Shown: positions 45,058 through 53,100 of the stretch, piece after piece
How the letters are laid out: each line of letters opens with the position of its first letter
How positions within the stretch are numbered: the stretch's first letter is position 1
Program-made: the position numbers and the translations under genes
From: Myxococcales bacterium
GTDB taxonomy: Bacteria; Myxococcota_A; Polyangia; Haliangiales; Haliangiaceae
DNA length: 56,331 nucleotides
Reading direction: 5' to 3'
NCBI GenBank assembly: GCA_028287115.1
Contig: JAQBQF010000162.1
Location: 1-56,331 of the forward strand
Notes under the pieces: model-generated
The model's input: only the letters and a program-made list of their open reading frames with translations
Database searches by the model: none
Told to the model about the DNA's origin: nothing

Positions 45058-45996
45058 CTATTCGGAAGCGCGCGTCAGCCGTTCGCCGAGCGCACGAACG
45101 TGTGCCGGCGTCAGCTGCGGTGTGAACAGCATCGGGAGCTCTTTCACCGTCGTCTTCGCGCGCCGGCGGAGCTCGCCGAGATAGCGCATGTTGAGGGCGC
45201 GGCGATCGCGCGACAGCACCGCATGTGTCGTGACCTCGCCCAGCGGCGTCGGCAGCCTTGGATCCCCCGACAACGTGTCGAGCACGCGCGCGACCGGCAT
45301 GCCTTCGGGAAAGTGATCGGGATAGATCTGGTTGCACACGATCTGCTGCGGCACGATGCCGAGCCCCGACAGCTTGCCCTCGAGCTCGACCGCTTCGTTG
45401 ACCGGCATTTCTTCGGCCAGCGTCACGAGGACGGCGGCCGTGCGCGCCGGATCACAGAGCAGATCTTTGATGGTTCGCGCGTCGCGGGTGAGCGGACCCT
45501 CGGGCACGGTATCGATGATCACCCACGGAATCTTCAGCATCGACACCGAATGCCCGGACGCGGGCAGGTCGAAGATCACGGTGTCCCACACCGGCTTGCC
45601 GCGCTTCTCTTCGGTCGTGTGGTACCAGGCCTTGCCGAGGAGCGCGTAATCGTCGAGCCCGGGAATCGCCCGAAGAAACGCCTTGGTCACGCGATTCTCG
45701 AACACCATCTCGTAGACCGATTTCCAGCGCAGGATCATGAGGCCGTACTCTTCGAGTGCGGTCGCTGGATTGGTGTTGACGGCCGATAGATTCGGCGCGA
45801 GCTCGGTGACCTTCGGTCCGACCGCCGGTCGGTCGTAGTAGGCCCCGAAGCGATCGTTGGCGTTGGTCTCGAACAGCAGGGTCTTGCGGCCACGCGCGGC
45901 GCACTGCCCTGCGATCGCAGCGGCGACGGTGCTGCGGCCGACACCGCCCTTGCCGACGACAAGGATCAGCCGGCGATCGAAGACATCTACAGCCAC
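45058..45996 (-). CDS. ArsA/Get3-family ATPase
   Basis: A 312-residue P-loop ATPase starting at GTG 45996. The deviant Walker A is VVGKGGVGRSTVAAAIA: the signature Lys (GKGG) is kept, but the P-loop Lys is Arg, a change also known to me in actinobacterial relatives. Further motifs are TVIFDLPASGHSVSMLKIP, the switch region with Asp, and VCNQIYPDHF. Members of this family move or target membrane proteins, or extrude arsenite. The lack of an ArsA Cys site argues against arsenite; many myxobacteria have two copies side by side, here only one is seen. TATACA lies 7 nt upstream. Confidence 0.85.
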   Translation of the reverse strand: MAVDVFDRRLILVVGKGGVGRSTVAAAIAGQCAARGRKTLLFETNANDRFGAYYDRPAVGPKVTELAPNLSAVNTNPATALEEYGLMILRWKSVYEMVFENRVTKAFLRAIPGLDDYALLGKAWYHTTEEKRGKPVWDTVIFDLPASGHSVSMLKIPWVIIDTVPEGPLTRDARTIKDLLCDPARTAAVLVTLAEEMPVNEAVELEGKLSGLGIVPQQIVCNQIYPDHFPEGMPVARVLDTLSGDPRLPTPLGEVTTHAVLSRDRRALNMRYLGELRRRAKTTVKELPMLFTPQLTPAHVRALGERLTRASE

Positions 45997-46003
45997 GGGC
46001 GGT

Positions 46004-46009
46004 TGTATA
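46004..46009 (-). promoter_or_regulatory. -10-like box of the ArsA/Get3 gene
   Basis: TATACA on the minus strand (4 of 6 to consensus), 7 nt before GTG 45996, just after the stop of the preceding lipoprotein gene. It could give the ATPase its own leaderless start. Confidence 0.35.
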
Positions 46010-46011
46010 GC

Positions 46012-46410
46012 TTACTTGGTTGCAGCAGGTGGGGGTGCAGGAGCTTCCGCGTCTTCGACCACGACCGCGACGCCACTGGCCTCGGCAGATCGGTAGCCGA
46101 GGAGCTTCCGCAGCGTCCAGATCCCGTTATCCGGGGTGATGTCGACCTTGATATCGACGACTTTATCGGCGCCGAGCGTCTTCGCGGCCGCGAGCAGCAT
46201 CCGGTTGACGACGTGATCGAGATCGACATGGCCGGGGATTGCGATGAACAGCACATACGCACTCGTGACCTGGGCATGGACGATCGCGATCGGGCGCAAG
46301 TGCGGGCCGACGTACAGGCTCTCGGGTTGGACGCGCACCGTCGAGATCGAGGAGCAGCCCGCAGCCACAGTGATGGCGGCCACGAGCGTCCACCGCGCAA
46401 ACCAAGGCAT
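46012..46410 (-). CDS. Small lipoprotein
   Basis: A 132-residue protein with signal peptide MPWFARWTLVAAITVAAGC and lipobox AAGC. The mature domain has YVGPHLRPIAIVHAQVTSAYVL and LGADKVVDIKVDITPD, a pattern seen in small YbjQ/TRL-like lipoproteins (dodecin-size alpha/beta fold), but I cannot name a family. A Pro/Ala tail follows. The ATPase gene starts 15 bp downstream. Confidence 0.7.
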   Translation of the reverse strand: MPWFARWTLVAAITVAAGCSSISTVRVQPESLYVGPHLRPIAIVHAQVTSAYVLFIAIPGHVDLDHVVNRMLLAAAKTLGADKVVDIKVDITPDNGIWTLRKLLGYRSAEASGVAVVVEDAEAPAPPPAATK

Positions 46411-46416
46411 GTGCGC

Positions 46417-46422
46417 AGGCTA
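46417..46422 (-). promoter_or_regulatory. -10-like box of the small lipoprotein gene
   Basis: TAGCCT on the minus strand, 6 nt before ATG 46410. It is one half of a divergent pair with the box at 46463-46468, in a 64-bp gap. Confidence 0.4.
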
Positions 46423-46462
46423 ACACGGCACCCGCTGGTCCCGCTGAGAGCCCGAGCGATGA

Positions 46463-46468
46463 TAGGAT
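46463..46468 (+). promoter_or_regulatory. -10-like box of the first PEGA-like gene
   Basis: TAGGAT, 6 nt before GTG 46475. Both genes of the divergent pair use the same box-to-start distance. Confidence 0.45.
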
Positions 46469-46474
46469 CGGATC

Positions 46475-47380
46475 GTGGCTCGTACGATCGCCTCGCTGGT
46501 CTTGAGTGCGCTCGTCGTCATGACGCCGCTCGCCCACGCGGATCAGCCGCCCGAGTCCGGTCCCGAGGAGGCGCTCGACAAGAAGATCGCCGTCTGGCGG
46601 TTCGACGCCCTCGGCATCGACGGCGAGATCGTCCAGCGGCTCGAGACCTTGTTTCGCATGGAGCTCGATCGTCTCGACCGCCAGCCGCTGCCAACCCGGC
46701 GCGACATCGAGCGCTCGGTGACCGCGGCCGAGCAGAACTGTACGGGCGAAGAGAAGTGTCTCGCGTCGATCGGTAAGCGCCTCGGTGTCGACCTCGTCGT
46801 CACCGGGACCGTCGGCTCGCTCGGCGATAACTACGTGCTGAACATCAAGGTCGTCGACGTCGCGACCGCGAAATCGCAACGGATGCAGAGCGATCCTCTG
46901 CGCGGCAGCCCGGATCAATTGATCGAAGGCGTTCGCGTCGCCGCCTACAAGCTGCTCGCCCCGCAACAGATCTATGGCGCGCTGCAAATCCAGAGTGACC
47001 TGGTCGGTGCCGAGGTCTCGATCGACGACAAGAGCTACGGCCGCACGCCGCTGCCGAACCAGGGTGTGATCGCGAAGCTTCCGCTCGGCATGCACAAGCT
47101 GCGCGTCGACGCGAAGGGCTACGACGCGTTCGAAAAAGCCGTCGAGGTTCACTTCCAGAAGGTCGGCCCGGTGCTCGTGCGACTGTTGCCGGCCGAGGTC
47201 ATCGGAACCGGCAAGACCATCCGCGAGGTTCGGAACCCGATCTACACGCGGACGTGGTTTATCGTCGGCGTCGGGCTCGTCGCGATCGCGATCGGCATCG
47301 CGGCCGGGCATCACGACAGCTACCCGTGCACGCTCTACGTCAATGGTTCGCCCACGACTGGCCCATGCAGCACCAAATAA
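46475..47380 (+). CDS. Exported PEGA-like protein, tandem paralogue 1
   Basis: A 301-residue protein with signal peptide (cut after AHA). The N-terminal domain (about 35-165) has IAVWRFDALGIDGE, NCTGEEKCLASIGKRLGVD and VVTGTVGSLGDNYVL, the myxobacterial pattern with two Cys and an alpha/beta fold. Next is a PEGA-like beta domain (AEVSIDDKSYGRTPL, LPLGMHKLRVDAKGYDAFE). A membrane span lies near the end (TWFIVGVGLVAIAIGIAAG). The next gene has the same layout. The two probably form a membrane-anchored complex; function unknown. Confidence 0.78.
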   Translation: MARTIASLVLSALVVMTPLAHADQPPESGPEEALDKKIAVWRFDALGIDGEIVQRLETLFRMELDRLDRQPLPTRRDIERSVTAAEQNCTGEEKCLASIGKRLGVDLVVTGTVGSLGDNYVLNIKVVDVATAKSQRMQSDPLRGSPDQLIEGVRVAAYKLLAPQQIYGALQIQSDLVGAEVSIDDKSYGRTPLPNQGVIAKLPLGMHKLRVDAKGYDAFEKAVEVHFQKVGPVLVRLLPAEVIGTGKTIREVRNPIYTRTWFIVGVGLVAIAIGIAAGHHDSYPCTLYVNGSPTTGPCSTK

Positions 47381-48249
47381 TCATTGCCTTGTTGATGTTG
47401 ACCGCGGCAACCGTGCCGGCGCGCGCGGATCGAATCGTCGCGGTCGCGCCGCTGTCGACGCTTGGTGCCGAAGACAAGTCCACTGCGACCAAGAAGTTGA
47501 CGACGCAGATCGAACAGGCGATCGCGGCATTGCCGGGAACCAAGGTCGTACCTGCCCAGCAGGTCCTCGACGCGATCGGCAAGGCCAAGAAGCCGCAGCT
47601 CAAGGTCTGCGAAGGCGATGCAACGTGCGTCGCCGAAGTGGGCAAGCTCGTCGGTGCGCAGCTCGTCGTCACCGGTGAGGTCGGCGGGCTCGGCACCTCG
47701 CAGGTCGTCTATCTGAACGCGACCGACGTCGCCAGCTCGAAAGAGATTCGCTCCACGACGCTGTCGATCGGCACGCAAGAAGATGGCGGTGGCCCCACCG
47801 GCGCGGCCGTGCGGCTGCTCGATCCGGACAAGTATCGTGGCACCGTGCACTTCGCGATCGACGTCAACAACGCGAGCGTGTTCGTCAACGGCGCCAAGTC
47901 GCAGCTGTCGGCGAAGGGCGACCTCCAGTTGCCGGTCGGCACGCAAGCGGTCCGCGTGACGCACCCCGAGTATCATGACTTCGTGAAGTTCGTGGATGTC
48001 GCGTATGGCAAGACCACCGACGTCCCGGTCGGCATGCAGCAGTATCCGATGGTCGAGCAGGATCTGAAGTCGCGCCCGACCAACCGCGATCACTACGAGT
48101 ACATCGATCCCCCGGTGTGGCGCCGATGGTATGTCGTCGCGCCGGCCGCGGTCGCCCTCGCCGTGATCGCCGGGATCATCACGTATTCGCAGCGAGAACA
48201 ACTCTCGGGCACATGCCGGTTCGTCGGCGGTGGCGACTGCACGCCGTGA
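47365..48249 (+). CDS. Exported PEGA-like protein, tandem paralogue 2
   Basis: A 294-residue protein from ATG 47365, which overlaps the previous gene by 16 bp. The signal peptide is MQHQIIIALLMLTAATVPARA. The same parts follow as in paralogue 1: RIVAVAPLSTLGAEDK, VCEGDATCVAEVGKLVGA, VVTGEVGGLGTSQVV, then a PEGA-like VFVNGAKSQLSAKGD and VGTQAVRVTHPEYHDFV, and a C-terminal span. This is a clear tandem duplication that has diverged. A hairpin follows the stop. Confidence 0.78.
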   Translation: MQHQIIIALLMLTAATVPARADRIVAVAPLSTLGAEDKSTATKKLTTQIEQAIAALPGTKVVPAQQVLDAIGKAKKPQLKVCEGDATCVAEVGKLVGAQLVVTGEVGGLGTSQVVYLNATDVASSKEIRSTTLSIGTQEDGGGPTGAAVRLLDPDKYRGTVHFAIDVNNASVFVNGAKSQLSAKGDLQLPVGTQAVRVTHPEYHDFVKFVDVAYGKTTDVPVGMQQYPMVEQDLKSRPTNRDHYEYIDPPVWRRWYVVAPAAVALAVIAGIITYSQREQLSGTCRFVGGGDCTP

Positions 48250-48287
48250 GCAGCTGAGCCTTCGCTGCCCTCCGGGCGTGGGCCTTG

Positions 48288-48302
48288 CCCTGCCGTGCAG
48301 GG
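48288..48302. terminator. Short hairpin between convergent genes
   Basis: CCCTGC-CGT-GCAGGG forms a 6-bp stem and 3-nt loop in the 138-bp gap between convergent genes. There is no U-run; weak bidirectional terminator possible. I see nothing else in this gap. Confidence 0.3.
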
Positions 48303-48387
48303 ATGTCGCGGTGCATACGTAAGTAACGTAAAGGCGCTCGTGGGGCCCTCGAAGCCACTCGCGAAGGCGCGGAGGATCGAGCGTTGA

Positions 48388-48963
48388 TCACTTCGATGTG
48401 TCGTCTGGCGAATCCGTCACATCGCCACGTTCAAGATTTCTCTGCAGCTTCTCCTGAAGCGTCGTTCGTCGAATTCCGAGCCGTCTTGCGGCCTCGGACT
48501 TGTTCCCGTCGCATGCCGCGAGGATCTTCTGAAGATGCACACCCTCCGCCTGCTTCGCGGTGAGGACGCGGCCGATCACGGGTTCCACTGGACGCGTGCC
48601 TCGCTCGATCGATTCGACGATGTGCTTGACGTCGACTGTCTTTTCCAAGACATAGTCGGCACCGGCATCGAAAGCCTCTCCAACAAGTGGCGCGTCGAAC
48701 CAACAGCTCATGAGTACAATCGGCAGGTCTGGAACATCTGCCTTGACTCTACGCAGCACATCGATATCCGACGCGAAGCCGAGGCGTAGATCGACAAGAA
48801 CAAGCTCGGGATGTTCGGTAAGGGCGAGCCTGCACGCGGCCTCCGCATCCCTAGCAAACAGGACGCGACGATCCGGAAGGCGGCGTTTGACGGCCCTGAG
48901 CCATGTGTCCTCGTCATCAACGACCAGCACCTTCTCGATCCGAGACGCTCTTGACGCATGCAT
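48388..48963 (-). CDS. Response regulator with Fis-type HTH (RegA/ActR-like)
   Basis: A 191-residue protein. ATG 48963 is preferred since AGGAGG lies 6 nt before it. The receiver domain has VLVVDDED with Asp16/17, phospho-acceptor Asp58 in LVLVDLRLG and the Lys in YVLEKTVD. The C-terminal helix-turn-helix (LQKILAACDGNKSEAARRLGI, then RRTTLQEKLQRN) is Fis-like as in PrrA/RegA/ActR redox regulators. No histidine kinase is next to it. The codon use is less GC-biased than in the first 45 kb, as in the rest of this end of the window. It is divergent to the RHS operon. Confidence 0.9.
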   Translation of the reverse strand: MHASRASRIEKVLVVDDEDTWLRAVKRRLPDRRVLFARDAEAACRLALTEHPELVLVDLRLGFASDIDVLRRVKADVPDLPIVLMSCWFDAPLVGEAFDAGADYVLEKTVDVKHIVESIERGTRPVEPVIGRVLTAKQAEGVHLQKILAACDGNKSEAARRLGIRRTTLQEKLQRNLERGDVTDSPDDTSK

Positions 48964-49119
48964 CGCGCCTCCTTTTGATCCGACCGATTCACGATAGCTC
49001 ACTGCCCGAAGCGGAGGTCAAGGAACCTTCGGAGGGCGGGAGTGATCGAAATAAAGGCACTAGGCAGCTCGCGAGAACTCTGCGATGTGGAGATGGGCCG
49101 CTTGTCGCCTCGCGATCGT

Positions 49120-49152
49120 GAGCTGATGTCGAGCTGATGTCGAGCTGACGCC
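49120..49152. repeat. Three 11-bp direct repeats in the divergent promoter region
   Basis: GAGCTGATGTC twice and then GAGCTGACGCC, head to tail, without spacers. The 11-bp period is about one helical turn. It lies in the 282-bp gap between the response regulator and the exported protein at 49246. Nothing else was seen in that gap. Confidence 0.6.
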
Positions 49153-49245
49153 GAGCACGAAAGGTCATCGTCGGGCTTCGAGTGAGCGTTCGCTGCCGCG
49201 AGCGCACAGGAAACGTGCGTCTTCTTCACAGCCGGGAGAACTGCG

Positions 49246-49659
49246 ATGAGCAACTACATCGTCCTTTTCGCGATCACGTTCGGCATCCTGTTCGTCGCGA
49301 CACCGTCGCAAAGCGATGTCGCGCCGAGCAACTCGCCTTCGGCGCTGCCGCCGTCGACCGAGGCAGTCGCCGAACCTACAATCGCCACGCCCGCAGTCCC
49401 CGCGCCGGGCTCCGAGACCCAGCCGAAAGACCCGTTTGCTCCCTATGACGTGGGAGATCCAAACGCGATCTGGAAGTACACGGATCTAACACCCGATGAG
49501 AGGGCCATCGCCAACAAAGGCCACGCAGCCGCGATCGGGGAAACCGTCCACGCCGCCTACAACAGCGCCGTCGCAGAGCGCGCGCACCAAGCCGCGGCAG
49601 ATTCGGCAGCAGCGCAGCTCGGCGTGAGCGGGCTCGCGGGCACAGGAGTCGTGCCATGA
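49246..49659 (+). CDS. Exported Pro/Ala-rich hypothetical protein
   Basis: A 137-residue protein with SD GGGAG before its ATG. An N-terminal hydrophobic segment (YIVLFAITFGILFVA) is a signal peptide or anchor. A Pro/Ser/Thr-rich linker (about 23-60) leads to an Ala-rich helix (TPDERAIANKGHAAAIGETV). No family recognised. First gene of a run of three; its stop overlaps the next ATG (ATGA). Confidence 0.65.
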   Translation: MSNYIVLFAITFGILFVATPSQSDVAPSNSPSALPPSTEAVAEPTIATPAVPAPGSETQPKDPFAPYDVGDPNAIWKYTDLTPDERAIANKGHAAAIGETVHAAYNSAVAERAHQAAADSAAAQLGVSGLAGTGVVP

Positions 49660-50174
49660 AGGCGGTCTTTGCAATCGTTGCGTTCGTGACGGCCGCCTCG
49701 TGCGGCAGCAGCTCGTCCCATCAACACGTGCAGCTCACGAAGCTGAGCTTCGATGTCCCGGGCGACTGGACGCACACCGAGTCGAAGGGGCGCGGGATCG
49801 TCACCTCGGTGTGGACGCCTTCCGAGGGCAACGACCGACGGGAGTCGATCACCATCGTCCGGAGCGAATTGAGCCCGGCGGTCGCGAACGCAGGAGTCTC
49901 GACGCTCGACCGTCTACTTACGAGCGCACAGGCGTCGCTTCACGACGCGAAAATCTCCAGCGTCACGCAGACGACCACCACCAACGGCTTGGCCGGAGCT
50001 CGGATCGAAACGGACTATGTTCCGCCCGAGCTGCACGTTCGTTACCACCGGGTGCACGTGGTCCTCGTCGATGGATCCGCGCTGGTTAATGTCCTGTACA
50101 CGGCCAGAGATCCCGACGCCAATCTCGCCGCTTTCAACCTGGTGCTCAGCACCATTCGCCACGAGGAGTCGTAG
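49656..50174 (+). CDS. Lipoprotein, DcrB/PsbP-like fold
   Basis: A 172-residue lipoprotein; signal peptide MKAVFAIVAFVTAASC with lipobox AASC, SD GGAG. The mature part starts KLSFDVPGDW, the opening of DcrB/PsbP-like domains, followed by SITIVRSELSP and GLAGARIETDYVP. Such proteins are small periplasmic alpha/beta domains. Overlaps the preceding gene and is 2 bp from the RHS gene, so all three are one operon. Its role in that locus is unknown. Confidence 0.72.
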   Translation: MKAVFAIVAFVTAASCGSSSSHQHVQLTKLSFDVPGDWTHTESKGRGIVTSVWTPSEGNDRRESITIVRSELSPAVANAGVSTLDRLLTSAQASLHDAKISSVTQTTTTNGLAGARIETDYVPPELHVRYHRVHVVLVDGSALVNVLYTARDPDANLAAFNLVLSTIRHEES

Positions 50175-50176
50175 TC

Positions 50177-53100
50177 ATGAGATCAAGAACGCTTCTCACC
50201 GCGTTGATCGCGGCCGGTTGGCTGGCGTCTTCAAACCGCGCCTTTGCGACGGTCGAGGTGTGTGGGGATCAGATTGACAACGACGGTAATGGCCTGACAG
50301 ACGAAGGTTGTTATCCGACACTATCTGCCGGTGTATGCGAGAGTCCACTCTCCTGCGGCGACACCGGAATGGTCAGTTGGACAACTGGATCGCTTCATTA
50401 CGATCTCCCGCCTGATATTGCACCTGCTGTGCCGTTCGGACCCGGGATTGGTATGCGACGTTTCTACACAAGCATGGATGCGCCGAGCTCGAATCCCACT
50501 TCGGTAAATCATACACCGCTTGGTCCTCATTGGGGACATACATATTTGACATTCGCCTATCTCACGGGAACGGGAGTGAATCAAAAGATCGTTCTACACA
50601 CGTCGCAGGGCCGCGACGTGCTCTACACGTACGCGTCGAATGCCGGTGGCTGGGACAGCTTCACGCCCCAGGCTGGCGATCACGTGATGTCCCTCAAGCA
50701 CAACACGGCGAGCCCGAACCAGTTTCAGGTTCAACTGCTGACCGGAGAGACGATCGTCTACAACAGCGTCGGTCAGTTGACGGAGATCTGGGACACGTTA
50801 CCCACGCCGAACAAAGTGCTCGTGACCTGGGACTCGACGACGAATGGTAACGTCTCGACGGTAACGGACGCCAACGGCAGGCGACGCCTGCTGTTCAGTT
50901 ACTCGGTCGGCCTCATGACGTCAGTCCAGTTCCAGACCAAGGACAGCGGCGGGACTTGGAACACGCAGCACACGACGAGCTACACGTATAATAATGGCGC
51001 AACACGTGACGCGACTAGCGGTTGGTTTGCCCCGGCAAGCAACACCGAATGGACGAACCTCCTCACCGGCACGGGTCTGAGCAATCCATCGAACCTGTGG
51101 CTCATGCAGGAGACCAGTGGCAGTCTTGCCAATTCCATCGGGTCGTCCTCGTTCACCGTCCACGGCACGCCCTTACCCGGCTACGCGCAATCCAAGACCG
51201 GATGGTCCCGGAAGGGCATCCTGTTCACCGACGGAAGTACGACGCAAAACCTCCAAGCTACCGGCTTGCCGTCGCAGAGCAGCAATTCGTGGCTGTGCTT
51301 TGCGTACATGGCGATCAACAGCACGCCGTCCGCTGATCGTCTCGCCCATTTGTGCGGCGGTGTCTCCGTGTTCATCACGTCCACTCTTGTCGGCGGTCTG
51401 TCTACGCCGTTTTTCAAGGTGGCGGACAGCTTCACGGTGACCGGCAGCGTGATGGTACCGACCACCGTGCAGTTGGTGGTCGCCAAGCACGACAAGACGA
51501 ATTCGGCCACCAGAGTTTACACCGGTTCGGAGACGCTCAATCCAGGCTTCTTCACCCGATCCTCGACGAGCATGGAGTTCGGCACGAACAGCGCTGCCGC
51601 CCAGTGGACCGGTTACTCGGGCCTATTCACGGGTGCTTCCGCAGAGCTGACCGACGCGCAGGTCACCATGCTCATGAGCCGGCTCAAGACGGGATACTTG
51701 ACGTCGGTGACCATCGGCGGCCAGCTCGCCCAGCAGTTCACCTATGATGCGACCAACAGCCTGACCAAGATCACCGACGGTGCAGGCAATCAGATCGCTG
51801 CGTTCTCCTACTCGTCGACGACGGCAGGGCAGGTAGACCTAGTAGCGACGCCGCGCGGCACCGTCGGCTTCGAATACAATACGTCGCGTTCGGGCTGCAC
51901 CGCCGGTAACACGGTCCTCTTCTTCAACCAGGGACTGGGAAACGCGACGAGCTGCAGCATCGACTCGGACTGCGGCACCGGCTACTTGTGCGGCGGCAAG
52001 ACCGGAACCGGCTCCACGGGCAAGTGCTTCCTGGCCGGTCGTTGCATGACGACGGGCACGGTCAACGGCGAGCAGGTCGTCACGACGATCGCTGCGCTGG
52101 GTCCCGGCGGCGGTTCGTGCACAGGCGCCTGTCTCGACGTCGCACAGTACGTTTGGTCCTCGAACACAGCGCTCCTCAACGTCATCGGCCGAAAAGATCC
52201 GCTCGGGAACTACACCTCGGCGATCTACAATAGCAACGGTTTGCCGACGACGATTTACTACGGCGCCACCGACTCGAGTGGCACGAGTGCGAACCGCACC
52301 GTCACGATTACCTACGACACCGTGTTCCCTGGGCGCATCGCCACCACATCGCGGACGACCGACCTCGGCACGGGGACGGCCGTAACGGCCAACTGCTTCT
52401 TGTCAACGTGCAGCGCATCGTGCGCGTCGCCCACGGATAACCAGCTGTGCACGGTCACGCAGAGCGGAAATACGCTTGATGCGACAGGCACGGTCGTCTC
52501 GTTCTCGAACAAGATCACGTACGTTCACGACACCAAGGGGCGAATCAGTGAGATCGACGGCGCCGTGTCGGGGCTCAAGACTACATTCGACTTCTTCACT
52601 TCGACGGATCCCAACAAGGATCAGTTCTTACAGGACTACAAGGCGTACAAAGACGGCACGAATTTTCTCGAGCCGCAGGTGATTGCCTACGACTTTTGGG
52701 GACATCCGACCGGACTCCAGGCGCCAGATGGCAACATCACCTGCGACACGTACGACACCGCCCGCGGGTTCTTGTCACAGCGCCGCAGGGCGATGAATGG
52801 CCAAACCGATTGCACCACCTCGAACGCGTTGGACATCAAGGCCATCTGGGCGCGCGACTCGTGGTTACGGCTGACGCAAGTCACGAGACCAGACGGCTCG
52901 TGCATGTTCTACGCGTACGATTCGAGCGGGCGTCTCTCGACGACGAAGCGACGCGACGACTGCAACGCGAGCTCGTCGGGCGACTACCAGTCGTACAGCT
53001 ACACAGCCGATAGCCAGGTCAGCGAGATTGACACCTACAACGCGTCGAGCACGCTGACGGCGAAGCAGCCGTTTACATATTTTGATTCTCGTCGGCTGCA

